A DNA stretch of 64,000 nt from Myxococcaceae bacterium (GTDB taxonomy: Bacteria > Myxococcota > UBA727 > JABDBI01), in the NCBI GenBank assembly GCA_016000045.1, contig JAECQY010000006.1:1-64000 (forward strand). Reading direction: 5' to 3'. Position 1 is the first letter of the stretch; each line of letters starts with the position of its first letter. The notes below the pieces were generated by a model. The model had not been told where the DNA came from, made no database searches, and saw only the letters and a program-made list of their open reading frames with translations. Of the stretch, positions 17,460 to 28,038 are shown piece after piece. The position numbers were made by a program, and so were the translations under genes.

Positions 17460-18188
17460 TGGTTTGGTTGAGTCCTAGGTGACTGTGGCAGATTTTGCCA
17501 TGATTTTAAAATAAATTCGTAAGGAGTTAGCCCTTTTAGAGTTTTAAGGCGCTTTGCAAAATGATAGGCATTGAGAAAATCCCTGAGGTGCTGACTAAGT
17601 TGCTGATGTGTCTGATAGTGGTACTTTTTCATTGTCGCTTCTTTAAGGGTCCGGTTCATCCGTTCTACCTGGCCATTCGTCCATCGATGGTTCACTTGTG
17701 TCAGACGATGCTCAATGCCTTCTTGCTCGCAAATCCGATCAAAAATAGGCGTCAATGCCCATTGCTGATCTCGACGGTTCGTAAACAGAACACCATTGTC
17801 TGTTAAAAGGGTATGGATTTTATAGGGAACAACCTGCACAAGGCGCTTAAGAAACTCGGCAGCTTCTATTTTTCCGTACTTTTCTAAGAGTTCAGCGTAG
17901 GCGAACTTCGAGGTTCTATCAACCGCTACGAACCTATAAAGTTTACCTTCTTCTGTATGCACTTCCGTAATATCGATATGAAAATAGCCAATGGGATAAT
18001 TTTTGAATTTCTTTTTCTTATTTGGCTGCTCGACAGTGCTGGGCAGTGGACTAATCCCATGACGCTGCAAACATCGATACGTTCAGAGAGTATCGGCTTG
18101 CAACCTCTGCTAGGCTCGTTTGACTATTTTGTATCTCTCGACGCACCGCCTTTGTCGTTCTGGCGCATCCATAAAGTATTTGTCCCAT
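17440..18188 (-). pseudogene. IS481-like transposase, internal deletion
   Basis: The DDE core is intact from about 18070 downward: GYFHIDITEV (Asp), LLTDNGVLF (Asp) and QVERMNRTLKEA (Glu), then a C-terminal domain. The N-terminal HTH part (up to about 18188) is separated by an internal deletion and a frame change. The reading frame has no stop inside the element. It runs through the inverted repeat and about 70 bases into the antisense of the ankyrin-OTU gene, ending at 17369. Confidence 0.8.
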
Positions 18189-18247
18189 ATTGTCTCCCAA
18201 GTTGCTTTTGGCACAGCACAGACACTATTACAATTTGGGACTAAACA
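17440..18247 (-). mobile_element. IS481-like insertion sequence, copy 2 (internally deleted)
   Basis: Good terminal inverted repeats flank the element: TGTTTAGTCCCAAATTGT at 17440 and its reverse complement ending at 18247. It lies in the same orientation as copy 1. Compared with copy 1 it lacks roughly 180 bp near 18080, removing the region between the HTH and the first catalytic Asp. No clear target-site duplication is seen. Together with copy 1 it brackets the ankyrin-OTU gene. Confidence 0.85.
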
Positions 18248-18300
18248 AACTGATGAGACTATAAGAACTAACGAGTGTTACCTATTGTGCCCGGTTGAAC
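18248..18300 (+). other. End fragment of a second, older IS type
   Basis: CTGATGAGACTATAAGAACT and the following GAGTGTTACCTATTGTGCCC closely resemble 8451-8505, just downstream of the rve transposase remnant. Both are probably 3' ends of the same extinct IS family. IS copy 2 abuts this fragment, suggesting nested insertion. Confidence 0.5.
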
Positions 18301-18382
18301 ACCTGAAACATCCGACTTTGCGATTGCTCAGGGTTTTCCAACGGGACCTTTTGGAGCGGGCTGATTTCTGTTATGAGTTTGC

Positions 18383-19330
18383 ATGGCTCGAATTATTTTT
18401 CTGGGCACCCCAGACTTCGCCGTTCCAAGCTTGCGAGAACTTGATCGATTCTGCCGGAGTCAGCAACACGAGTTGCTGGGTGTTATTTGTCAACCGGACA
18501 AGCCTGCGCAGCGTGGACAGGCTTTGCAAGCACCTGCCGTGAAAACGGCTGCGGTGGAGCTTCAATTGCCCGTGTGGCAGCCTTCGAAGATCACATCCGA
18601 TTTTGTACCATGGTTTCGAGAGCAAAAAATCGATTTGGGCGTTGTGGTGGCTTACGGAAAGATTTTGCCTCAAAGCTTATTGGATTCCGCTTCTCAAGGG
18701 TTTGTGAATGTGCACGGCTCTCTTTTGCCAAGATGGCGAGGAGCGGCGCCGATTCAACGAGCGATTGAAGCGGGGGATCGAGAAACAGGGGTGTGCATCA
18801 TGAAGCTGGTGGCTGAAATGGATGCAGGGGGAATTTACCATACCGTGAAGACACCGATTGGAGAGGCAGAAACAGCGGGTGAGCTGTTTGCTCGATTATC
18901 CGAGATGGGGGCATGCGCGTTGATCGATGCGTTGCCAGGTATCTTGGAGGGTCGTCTGAAACCTGTTGAGCAGCCCTTGGAAGGGGTCACGCATGCGGCT
19001 AGGCTTCGGAAAGAGGAAAGCGATATCGATTGGTCTAGGCCGGCTGAGGAGCTGGCTCATCGCTGCCGAGCTTTGCTACCCTGGCCGGGTTGCTCAAGTT
19101 TCTATGAGGGCAAACGCATCAAGCTCTTTGAGCCTAAGCAGGTACAGGGGCAAGGCAAACCGGGTCAAATTTTGGAAGTTGGCGATGCGCTTGTGATTGC
19201 GACGGGTGCTGGTGCCATTGCTTTTTCCGAAGCACAGCTTGACGGCAAACGCCGCATGTCGATTCGAGAGCTTAAAAATGGGTTTCTGCTGGTTCCGGGG
19301 AGCTTGTTCAAAACGGATTCGAGCCGGTGA
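18383..19330 (+). CDS. fmt: Methionyl-tRNA formyltransferase
   Basis: The 315-aa enzyme transfers a formyl group from 10-formyl-THF to Met-tRNAfMet for translation initiation. It shows the N-terminal Rossmann start ARIIFLGTPDFAVPSL, the VVAYGKILPQ segment, the catalytic-site motif VNVHGSLLPRWRGAAPIQ with formyl-binding Asn/His, and a C-terminal OB-like domain. Length is normal. The upstream ~130 bp are IS debris, so its promoter is unclear. Its end overlaps the convergent pabB-like gene by 23 bp. Confidence 0.97.
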   Translation: MARIIFLGTPDFAVPSLRELDRFCRSQQHELLGVICQPDKPAQRGQALQAPAVKTAAVELQLPVWQPSKITSDFVPWFREQKIDLGVVVAYGKILPQSLLDSASQGFVNVHGSLLPRWRGAAPIQRAIEAGDRETGVCIMKLVAEMDAGGIYHTVKTPIGEAETAGELFARLSEMGACALIDALPGILEGRLKPVEQPLEGVTHAARLRKEESDIDWSRPAEELAHRCRALLPWPGCSSFYEGKRIKLFEPKQVQGQGKPGQILEVGDALVIATGAGAIAFSEAQLDGKRRMSIRELKNGFLLVPGSLFKTDSSR

Positions 19331-20438
19331 GAAATTCAAACTGCTTAATTTTATGCGCTGTTTCTTGAAATTCGTTTTCAGGCTCGCTGCCCATCACGAT
19401 CCCAGCTCCAGCGGCAAAGTAGCTGCGTTTTTTGCCCATAAAGAGGCTTCGAATCAAAATATTGAAATCCACTCCCTGCCCGGAAGACACATAGCCAAAT
19501 GAGCCGGTGTAAGGGCCTCTGGGAACAGATTCGTAACGCTGAATCGCACGCATAACGTTTTCTTTAGGGGCTCCTGTAATGGTTCCACCGGGAAAGAGCG
19601 AGTGTAGAATCTCTTGCAGGCAAACTTGTGTTCTCCCGGTGACTTCTGAGACCAGATGATAGACGTGAGGGTAGCGTTCAATGTGAAACGGTTTAGGGAC
19701 CTCTACGCTGCCAGTTTCGCAAACTCGGGAGAGGTCGTTTCGCATCAAATCGACCAACATGCTATGTTCGGCCATTTCTTTGGGACTCGTCCGAAGTTCT
19801 TGTTCTCCCGTTGGGCTAGCCGGCTTTGTGCCTGCGATCGGTTTGGTGCTGATCGTTCTATCTTGAAGCCGAAAAAGCCGTTCTGGGCTGCCAGATACAA
19901 TCGACCATTCGGGGTGTTGCAAAACGCCCATGTAAGGACTCGGGTTGTGTTTTTTAAGTTCTTCGTAAACCCAGAAAGGATCGAAGCTTCCTGGCTCAAT
20001 GTCGAACTGTCTTGCAAGATTGACCTGATAGACATCGCCTTGTCGAATCTCTTTTTGAATCGCTTGGATGGCATTGAGATAGTCTTGTTGTTTAAAACGG
20101 CTTCTGAGCTTGCTGTTCAAAGACGGTGCTCGAATCTTGCGCGCATAGGAGCTGCCTTGGTCAAAGCGAAAGAAGGCTGCATCTGGAAAATTAAAGTCCG
20201 AAGTGTGTGTCGCGAGTCCAAAATATCGAGCGTATTCGTAGCCGATAAATCCTATCCAAGCTGGGAAAAAATCAGAGCTTTGAGGAAGTGTCAGCAAGCG
20301 ACCTAAATCGGTCGCGGTTCCGACAAGTTGATTATTTAAAAAAATTTTACCGCTTAAAACTTCCAGATAAGCGCTGGGATTTTCGGCATAGATGAAGGAA
20401 CCATCGAAGTCCAAGAGGGCTTGCATTGTTTGATGCAT
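19308..20438 (-). CDS. pabB: Aminodeoxychorismate/anthranilate synthase component I
   Basis: The 376-aa chorismate-utilising enzyme has the catalytic-core motifs GDVYQVNLARQF, SGSPERLF, HSMLVDLMRNDLSRV and FPGGTITGAPK and the C-terminal AGAGIVMGSEPENEF. It is shorter than TrpE and lacks much of the N-terminal domain, as in many PabB proteins. The motif PIAGT has Ala where classical PabB has the nucleophilic Lys of PIKGT; Ala is typical of anthranilate synthase. Folate-type use is inferred from folP in the window and the absence of any trp gene, but the Ala leaves substrate choice open. The start lies only 20 bp from the divergent uspA-like start. Confidence 0.8.
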   Translation of the reverse strand: MHQTMQALLDFDGSFIYAENPSAYLEVLSGKIFLNNQLVGTATDLGRLLTLPQSSDFFPAWIGFIGYEYARYFGLATHTSDFNFPDAAFFRFDQGSSYARKIRAPSLNSKLRSRFKQQDYLNAIQAIQKEIRQGDVYQVNLARQFDIEPGSFDPFWVYEELKKHNPSPYMGVLQHPEWSIVSGSPERLFRLQDRTISTKPIAGTKPASPTGEQELRTSPKEMAEHSMLVDLMRNDLSRVCETGSVEVPKPFHIERYPHVYHLVSEVTGRTQVCLQEILHSLFPGGTITGAPKENVMRAIQRYESVPRGPYTGSFGYVSSGQGVDFNILIRSLFMGKKRSYFAAGAGIVMGSEPENEFQETAHKIKQFEFLTGSNPF

Positions 20439-20458
20439 AGCGCTTAAATGGCGGGTCT

Positions 20459-20926
20459 ATGAAACATGTGTGGATGGTAGGATACGATTTTTCGCAGCAC
20501 AGCAGCGCGCTTGTACGGATTGCTGCGGGTGAACTTCAGCCGCAATCTGGAAAGTTGGTACTCTTGCATGTGTACCAGGTACCACCCACGCCTCTGTCTT
20601 TCAACAGCATGCACATTGAGACCAGTTATCTTCATCAAACGGAGCTTTCAAAATCGATTGAAGAAGAGGCTTCGAAGGGGCTGGAAAAAGTGCTGAAAAC
20701 CTTGCAGGCTGAGTTTCCATCGTTGGAAATCGTCTTCTTGGTGAAAGCCGGTGATCCTTCGAAAGTGATTCTGGAAAAAGTCGAACAGCTTGGAGTCGAT
20801 CGACTGATCATTGGAAGTCATAGCCGCACGGGTATTGAACACTTTTTTCTAGGCTCAGTTGCCGAGAAGATCGTCAAACATTCCACGGTATCTGTTTTGG
20901 TGGTTAAGCATCGGGACGATTCGTAG
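20459..20926 (+). CDS. Universal stress protein (UspA family)
   Basis: A 155-aa single-domain protein with the UspA fold: an N-terminal strand ending in GYDFSQHS, and a C-terminal nucleotide-binding signature GSHSRTGIEHFFLGSVAEKIV followed by VSVLVVK. The motif corresponds to G-x2-G-x9-G(S/T) and suggests an ATP-binding type. USPs help survival in stress and stasis. It is expressed divergently from the pabB-like gene. Confidence 0.9.
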   Translation: MKHVWMVGYDFSQHSSALVRIAAGELQPQSGKLVLLHVYQVPPTPLSFNSMHIETSYLHQTELSKSIEEEASKGLEKVLKTLQAEFPSLEIVFLVKAGDPSKVILEKVEQLGVDRLIIGSHSRTGIEHFFLGSVAEKIVKHSTVSVLVVKHRDDS

Positions 20927-20970
20927 TCTCGAAAGTTAAGTGTTTAGAAAATAAGACTAATTTAAAACAT

Positions 20971-20998
20971 TTGACAAATGGTTCTGATTCGCAATAAT
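20971..20998 (+). promoter_or_regulatory. Probable sigma-70 promoter of nrdAB
   Basis: TTGACA (20971-20976), a 16-base spacer and AATAAT as -10 (five of six consensus bases) lie about 27 bases before nrdA. No NrdR box was recognised by eye. Confidence 0.6.
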
Positions 20999-21024
20999 CT
21001 TGGTTTTTATTTGGGGTTTATATT

Positions 21025-23334
21025 ATGTATGTTATTAAGCGCGACGGAACACGAGAAGAAGTAAAAATTGAAAAAATTCTGACGGCGGTTAATCGGGCCT
21101 GCCGTGGGATTGAGAATGTGGAATCGATTGAGATTGCTAAACGAACCATCAGTGGTTTGCACGATGGAAGTACCACTCAGGAGCTGGATCGACTCTCGAT
21201 TGCGAATGCGGTGATGCTGATGTCGGAAGAACCAAACTACTCCAAAGTCGCGGCTCGGATGCTTTCAGAAAGCATTTTGAAAGAAGTGGGACGGGATTCA
21301 GCATTTCGCGATTGCATACGGATTGCTTCAGAATGCGGGATGATTGCGGATCGGGTACTGGAACTCGTTCAAGAGCAATTCGAAGTGATTGAATACGCGA
21401 TTCATCACGAACGCGATGACTATTTTGAGTATTTTGGCCTAAAAACCTTAGCGGATCGGTATCTGCTTCGTCATCCAGAAACGCGCAAGATCATCGAACG
21501 ACCTCAATGGATGCTCATGCGTGTATCGCTTGGTTTAGCAAACAACGTTCAAGAAGCCATCGATTTCTACAATCTGATCAGTCAATTTTATTATCTTCCG
21601 GCGACTCCTACATTGTTTAACTCAGGCACGCGTCATCCTCAGATGAGCAGCTGCTATCTGCTTACGGTCGGAGACGATAGCTTGAGTGGAATTTATAAAT
21701 CCATTACGGATTCAGCCATGTTGTCCAAGTTTTCCGGGGGGATTGGAATTGACTGGACTTCCGTGCGTGCTTCGGGTGCATTGATTAAAAGCACGAACGG
21801 AATGAGCAACGGAGTGATTCCGTTTTTGAAGGTTTTTGATAGTTCCGTTCACGCGGTGAACCAAGGCGGCAGGCGTAAGGGGGCTGCAGCGGTTTATCTG
21901 GAGAACTGGCACAGCGATATTGAAGCGTTTCTAGAACTTCGAAATAATACGGGGACAGAGCAAAGACGAACTCATAATCTGAACCTTGCAATTTGGATTT
22001 CGGATCTCTTTATGCAAAGAGTTGAAGCGAATGAGGATTGGAGTCTTTTTACTCCAAATCAAGTTCCCATGCTTTTGAAGACTTATGGAAAAGAGTTTGA
22101 CGCTTGGTATCAGCGTTACGAACAAGAAGGCTTGGCGCTCAAAACGATTTCTGCACGCGATTTATACGCTCGAATGACACAGACTCTGGCTGAAACAGGC
22201 AATGGATGGTTTTGTTTTAAAGACAAATCCAATTTACGCTGCGCTCAGACTGGGAAATCGGAGCACATGGTGCACAGCTCAAATCTTTGTACCGAGATTT
22301 TGGAAGTCACGTCGGCAGGAGAAACGGCTGTCTGCAACTTGGGAAGTATTAATCTATCCAGATTGGTTGGTCCAAAAGGTTTTGATTTTGAGAAACTTCA
22401 ACAAGTGGTTGAGCTTGCGGTGACCTTTCTGGATCGAGTGGTGGATATTAATTTCTACCCAACTCAAGAAGCTGCGGTTTCGAATCAAAAATGGAGACCC
22501 GTTGGCCTTGGAATCATGGGCTTGCAAGATGCATTCTTTAAGCTGCGATTGCCATTTACCTCTGCCCAAGCCAAACAACTTTCAAATCGGATTTCGGAAG
22601 AAATTTACTATCATGCTCTCAAAACCAGCATGAAATTGGCACAAGAACTTGGCCGTTTTGAAGGGTTTGAGCAGTCGCGTTATGCGGAAGGAAAACTGCA
22701 AGTTCAACTGGCTCAAGATTGTGGACAAGCGTTACCCGAATTGCATCACGATTGGGATCGACTGGCTTTGGAAGTGCAGCAAAATGGACTTCGCAATAGC
22801 CTCTTAATTGCGATCGCGCCAACGGCTACGATTGCATCGATTCTAGGGAGCTTCGAGAGCATTGAACCTCAGATTTCGAATTTCTTTAAAAGAGAAACGC
22901 TGAGCGGCGAATTTTTGCAAGTGAATCGTTATTTGATAGCAGACTTAAAAGCTCTGAATCTGTGGACAGATGCTTTGCGTTCGAAGATCATTGCTGCAGA
23001 GGGTTCGATTCAGAATATTTCTGAGGTTCCTGAAGACTTGAAAGCGCTTTATCGAACGGTTTGGGAGATTCCTCAAAAAGAGCTGATTGATATGGCTGTG
23101 GCCCGATCGACCTTTATTTGTCAGTCGCAATCGTTAAATCTATTCATGGAGAATCCAAGCTTGGCTAAACTCTCTTCCATGTACATGTATGCCTGGAAGC
23201 AAGGTGTGAAGACGACTTACTATTTGCGCTCGCGAGCCAAAACGAGCATTCAAAAAACCACCATTCAAGTAGAAGACCAACAAGCGTTGGCTTGTTCCTT
23301 GGAAAACCCAGAAACCTGTGAGGTATGTCAATGA
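21025..23334 (+). CDS. nrdA: Ribonucleoside-diphosphate reductase, class Ia, alpha subunit
   Basis: The 769-aa catalytic subunit reduces ribonucleotides to deoxyribonucleotides. An N-terminal ATP-cone (MYVIKRDGTREEVKIEKI...) allows allosteric activity control. The core has the first active-site cysteine in QMSSCYLLTVGDD and the catalytic loop NLCTEI with Asn, Cys and Glu. The C-terminus ends in a Cys-x2-Cys pair (CEVCQ) that shuttles electrons from thioredoxin. The stop overlaps nrdB. A good promoter precedes it. Confidence 0.97.
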   Translation: MYVIKRDGTREEVKIEKILTAVNRACRGIENVESIEIAKRTISGLHDGSTTQELDRLSIANAVMLMSEEPNYSKVAARMLSESILKEVGRDSAFRDCIRIASECGMIADRVLELVQEQFEVIEYAIHHERDDYFEYFGLKTLADRYLLRHPETRKIIERPQWMLMRVSLGLANNVQEAIDFYNLISQFYYLPATPTLFNSGTRHPQMSSCYLLTVGDDSLSGIYKSITDSAMLSKFSGGIGIDWTSVRASGALIKSTNGMSNGVIPFLKVFDSSVHAVNQGGRRKGAAAVYLENWHSDIEAFLELRNNTGTEQRRTHNLNLAIWISDLFMQRVEANEDWSLFTPNQVPMLLKTYGKEFDAWYQRYEQEGLALKTISARDLYARMTQTLAETGNGWFCFKDKSNLRCAQTGKSEHMVHSSNLCTEILEVTSAGETAVCNLGSINLSRLVGPKGFDFEKLQQVVELAVTFLDRVVDINFYPTQEAAVSNQKWRPVGLGIMGLQDAFFKLRLPFTSAQAKQLSNRISEEIYYHALKTSMKLAQELGRFEGFEQSRYAEGKLQVQLAQDCGQALPELHHDWDRLALEVQQNGLRNSLLIAIAPTATIASILGSFESIEPQISNFFKRETLSGEFLQVNRYLIADLKALNLWTDALRSKIIAAEGSIQNISEVPEDLKALYRTVWEIPQKELIDMAVARSTFICQSQSLNLFMENPSLAKLSSMYMYAWKQGVKTTYYLRSRAKTSIQKTTIQVEDQQALACSLENPETCEVCQ

Positions 23335-24338
23335 TATTGGATCAAAAATTAGATTTAACGCTAAGGCCTATGAAGTATCCTCACTTCTTCCAGGCTTATA
23401 AAGACTCACTGAAAAACATCTGGACGACCGATGAGATTGATTTTTCGGTCGATTTAGAGCACCTGCGAGATCGCTTAAGCGCTCCCGAGGCCCATTTAGT
23501 CAAACGCCTAGTCGCTTTTTTTGCCACGGCGGATAACTTGGTTGCACACAACTTGGTTTTAAATTTTTACAAGCATGTGAATTCGCCCGAGTATCGTATG
23601 TTTCTGGGCAAACAGCTCTTTGATGAGATGCTGCACGTTGAGACCTATCTGCTTCTCGTGGATAATTACATTCCAGATCCAAACGAAAAGAAAGAAGCAT
23701 TTGATGCTTATCAGAAAATCGAATCGATTAAATCAAAAGCCGATTTTTGCTTCAAGTACATGGATTCGATTGAGAAGCTAGACACGCTGGATACTCATGA
23801 AAAGAGGCGCCAGTTTGTTGAAAATTTGATTTGTTTTGCAGCTTGTGTAGAAGGCCTCTTTTTCTTTGGTTCCTTCGCATACGTGTATTTTTTACGCGAT
23901 AAGGGGCTATTGCCTGGACTTGCGACGGCTACCAACTGGGTGTTTCGCGATGAGACCATGCATATTCTGGCGACGATGCAATTGGTTGGCGTCATTCGGC
24001 AGGAGTATCCTGAGCTATTTGATGACGTACTGGAAAAACGAGTGGAAGCGATGATGGAAGAAGCCATTCAGGTTGAAATGGCTTTTTGCCAAGATACATT
24101 AAGCTTGGGAATCAATGGAATGACTCAAGCGATGATGCTGGACTATTTGCGTTACGTGGCGGATCAACGTCTGGTGCAAATCGGAATGAAGAAAAAGTAT
24201 AAGACGAGCAATCCATTCCCTTTCATGGTGCTCCAAGATTTGCAGCCGCTGACGAACTTTTTCGAAAAGCGAGTCACGGAATATCAAAAAGGATTTGACA
24301 TCAAGAAAGAGTCGATTGTTTTTGATGAGTCTTTTTAG
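23331..24338 (+). CDS. nrdB: Ribonucleoside-diphosphate reductase, class Ia, beta subunit
   Basis: This subunit generates the tyrosyl radical for NrdA. Metal ligands can be picked out: Asp in FFATADNLVAHN, Glu and His in DEMLHVETY, Glu in CVEGLFF, and Glu and His in RDETMH. The Tyr in DEMLHVETY, four residues after the His, occupies the radical position, so this is a Tyr-radical enzyme and not the class Ic type found in chlamydiae. The ATG at 23331 overlaps the nrdA stop (ATGA); another ATG two codons earlier lies too close to the ribosome-binding site. Confidence 0.96.
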   Translation: MILDQKLDLTLRPMKYPHFFQAYKDSLKNIWTTDEIDFSVDLEHLRDRLSAPEAHLVKRLVAFFATADNLVAHNLVLNFYKHVNSPEYRMFLGKQLFDEMLHVETYLLLVDNYIPDPNEKKEAFDAYQKIESIKSKADFCFKYMDSIEKLDTLDTHEKRRQFVENLICFAACVEGLFFFGSFAYVYFLRDKGLLPGLATATNWVFRDETMHILATMQLVGVIRQEYPELFDDVLEKRVEAMMEEAIQVEMAFCQDTLSLGINGMTQAMMLDYLRYVADQRLVQIGMKKKYKTSNPFPFMVLQDLQPLTNFFEKRVTEYQKGFDIKKESIVFDESF

Positions 24339-24409
24339 GTGGTATCGAAGATCAAAATCCGGTACAAGCCCTGAGTGTTGAAGTGCAGACCGATGTTGAG
24401 ACCGCGAAT

Positions 24410-25294
24410 ATGAGCAATTGGGCCAAGGGTGAAGTTAACCCAATCGATTTAGGAAAAGAGTACGAGCCGGTTGCCAAGCCTTTGTTGGTATTGACGGGAT
24501 CCCAATCCGTCATTTACCCTCTTCATCATCAGCTTTATACCGGTGAGAGTTTGGCGATTATGCGTTCTTGGCCGGACCACTTTTTTGATGCCTGCGTTAC
24601 CGACCCTCCTTACAACATTGCCAAAGATCGCAAAGGCCTTTCTTGGGCCTTTTCGTCCCACGTCACGATCCAAGACGAATGGGACCGTTTCTCGAATACG
24701 GAATACGAAACCTTTACGGCCAACTGGCTCGCCGAAGTTTGTCGAGTGACCAAACCCAATGGCAATATCTTTATTTTTGGAAGCTATCATAATATCTATA
24801 CGATTGGATCCATTGCGGCACGCATGGATTTAAGAGTTGTGAATAGCATTATTTGGGCGAAGCCCAATGCTCAACCGAACATTACTTGTCGAATGTTTAC
24901 AGAAAGTACAGAGCAGATTCTTTGGCTTTGCAACAATACGAGCAAACAAGCCAAAAAATGGACTTATAATTATCAGCACATGAAAGAGCTGAACGGTGGA
25001 AAGCAGATGCGGAACTATTGGGAGATTCCTCTCACTCCGCAGCGAGAGCGAATTCATGGCAAGCATCCTTCGCAAAAACCGCTTCGCTTGATGGAACGCT
25101 TAATACTAGCGGGTACCCATCAAGGCGATTGTGTTTTAGACTGTTTTACAGGATCCGGTTCGACTTTGCTGGCTTGCGATCGCTTGGAGCGAGCTTGGGT
25201 GGGTATTGAGCGGGACCCCGTTTACAGCGACATTGCTCATCGACGCCTTGACGAAGAACGAAGGCAGCGGCGTCTTTTTCCTGCGAGCCCATAA
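24410..25294 (+). CDS. Site-specific DNA methyltransferase, DPPY type
   Basis: An S-adenosylmethionine-dependent adenine-N6 or cytosine-N4 methyltransferase. Catalytic motif IV, TDPPYN, comes before the AdoMet-binding motif I, FTGSGS, the order of the beta class. HGKHPSQKPLRLMERLI lies between them, as in the family. The start may be this ATG or a GTG at 24383. No restriction endonuclease gene is adjacent, so it may be an orphan methylase with a regulatory or protective role. It lies 71 bp after nrdB on the same strand, perhaps in the same transcript. The recognition site cannot be read from the sequence. Confidence 0.88.
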   Translation: MSNWAKGEVNPIDLGKEYEPVAKPLLVLTGSQSVIYPLHHQLYTGESLAIMRSWPDHFFDACVTDPPYNIAKDRKGLSWAFSSHVTIQDEWDRFSNTEYETFTANWLAEVCRVTKPNGNIFIFGSYHNIYTIGSIAARMDLRVVNSIIWAKPNAQPNITCRMFTESTEQILWLCNNTSKQAKKWTYNYQHMKELNGGKQMRNYWEIPLTPQRERIHGKHPSQKPLRLMERLILAGTHQGDCVLDCFTGSGSTLLACDRLERAWVGIERDPVYSDIAHRRLDEERRQRRLFPASP

Positions 25295-25447
25295 AAAGTT
25301 AGAGCCACCCGATTGGCATTTGGTAGATTTTATCTGTTAACCAAGCCGTTTCTTTACTTTGGTTCAGCAGCAATCCAAAAGGTAAATGATGCTCCTGAAT
25401 AAATCCTGAAAGTGCTTGAAGCTGCCGAAGCTACGAGATATGTCAAT

Positions 25448-25474
25448 CATATCCGCATTTTACTTGCGGATATG
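25448..25474. repeat. Inverted repeat downstream of obgE
   Basis: CATATCCGC and GCGGATATG form a perfect 9-bp stem with a 9-base loop, just past the obgE stop. No T-tract follows on either strand, so it may be an mRNA 3'-end stabiliser or a Rho-linked end and not a classic terminator. Confidence 0.5.
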
Positions 25475-25481
25475 ACTGGCG

Positions 25482-26956
<1,475 letters not shown>

Positions 26957-26990
26957 AGGCGCTTGATACTAAGCACCTACAAGCCAATCG

Positions 26991-27428
26991 TCAATCCGAT
27001 GCATGAGTGCGAAGATGAGCAAAGAAATTTTTAAGCAATTGGGCAGATTCTTGCGCTAAGATTCCGGATTCCCATTGAGCTTCGTGGTTGATTCGGCCTT
27101 TGGTTTCGGAAGCGCCGCACACCACGCGGTCCAGCCTCGCGTGATGGATGGCTCCCAGGCACATCAGGCAGGGCTCTAAGGTAACGTATAAGGTGCAGGC
27201 CTTCAGGCGCCACCGGTTGAGCGATCGAGAAGCTTCTTGAATGGCTCGGATCTCAGCGTGAGCTGTGGGATCGTGATCGATCTCACGACGATTGTAGCCG
27301 CGGCCTACAATTTGATTCTCATGGACCACAATGGCGCCAATCGGAACTTCACCCATTGTGGACGCTTGTTCCGCGAGTTTGAGGGCTTCTCGCATCCAAA
27401 ATTCATCCATTGGTTGCTTATACATCAA
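26991..27428 (-). CDS. tadA: tRNA-specific adenosine deaminase
   Basis: The 145-aa zinc enzyme converts the wobble adenosine of tRNA-Arg(ACG) to inosine. The zinc site is His57-Ala-Glu59 (HAE, with Glu as proton shuttle) plus Cys87 and Cys90 in PCLMC. Two start codons (MMYKQPM) are possible, and M at residue 7 is a third option. It lies 34 bp before grpE on the same strand. Confidence 0.94.
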   Translation of the reverse strand: MMYKQPMDEFWMREALKLAEQASTMGEVPIGAIVVHENQIVGRGYNRREIDHDPTAHAEIRAIQEASRSLNRWRLKACTLYVTLEPCLMCLGAIHHARLDRVVCGASETKGRINHEAQWESGILAQESAQLLKNFFAHLRTHASD

Positions 27429-27451
27429 AAAGTTCTTAGAATCGGCACATT

Positions 27452-27973
27452 GTGTGGATCTTGCTGGCTATTTTTGTTGGACTCGTGGTGTTGACCTGTC
27501 TGTTGGCTTTGGGGTATCCTCTTCGTGGAACTTGGGAACGGGTGGAAAGCGGCAACCAGAGTATTTGGGAGCGCGATCGCATCACGCTGAATCAGTTCGG
27601 ATTTTTAGTTTGGGGGCATCAGAACTTGCCAGCAGGAGTGCATCGTTACTGGGGGTTTTGCCTGGGACCTCATCTGTTTCTCAACCGGCGAGATTACGGT
27701 TTTCAGCTCTTAAAAAACGAAGGTTTTCCAGAAAAAATAATCCCATTGGTTCAAGGTCGGATCCTGATGCGGTACCGGCTCAGGCTAAGCTCGGATCGCT
27801 TGACCTTATGCGGCCAAGGAATACCGATGAAAGTGGAGTTTTTCGAAGAGAGCGCTCAGATTAAACAAATTCGGCCGGTAGAGCCCGTTCCAAGAAGTTA
27901 TCAACGCTTAGAACTGATTCCGGCTCGTCCAGAGACGATCTCTGCCGGTGCTAAACCTGTTTACGATGCTTAG
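27452..27973 (+). CDS. Membrane-anchored protein of unknown function
   Basis: A 173-aa protein with one N-terminal hydrophobic helix (WILLAIFVGLVVLTCLLALG) that could be an anchor or uncleaved signal, followed by a basic soluble part of about 150 residues. No family is recognised. It is divergent from tadA (23-bp gap) and convergent with the cysteine desulfurase gene. Codon use matches neighbouring housekeeping genes and the frame stays open, supporting a real gene. Confidence 0.6.
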   Translation: MWILLAIFVGLVVLTCLLALGYPLRGTWERVESGNQSIWERDRITLNQFGFLVWGHQNLPAGVHRYWGFCLGPHLFLNRRDYGFQLLKNEGFPEKIIPLVQGRILMRYRLRLSSDRLTLCGQGIPMKVEFFEESAQIKQIRPVEPVPRSYQRLELIPARPETISAGAKPVYDA

Positions 27974-28038
27974 TGGACTCGAGTAAAAGGCAAGCCGGCT
28001 CCTTTGATTGCTTCCTCTTGCCGGAAGGTTCGAGAAAA

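Noticed and set aside
19656-20306. 216-codon plus-strand frame opposite the pabB-like gene
   Set aside because: Antisense shadow of a conserved enzyme gene.
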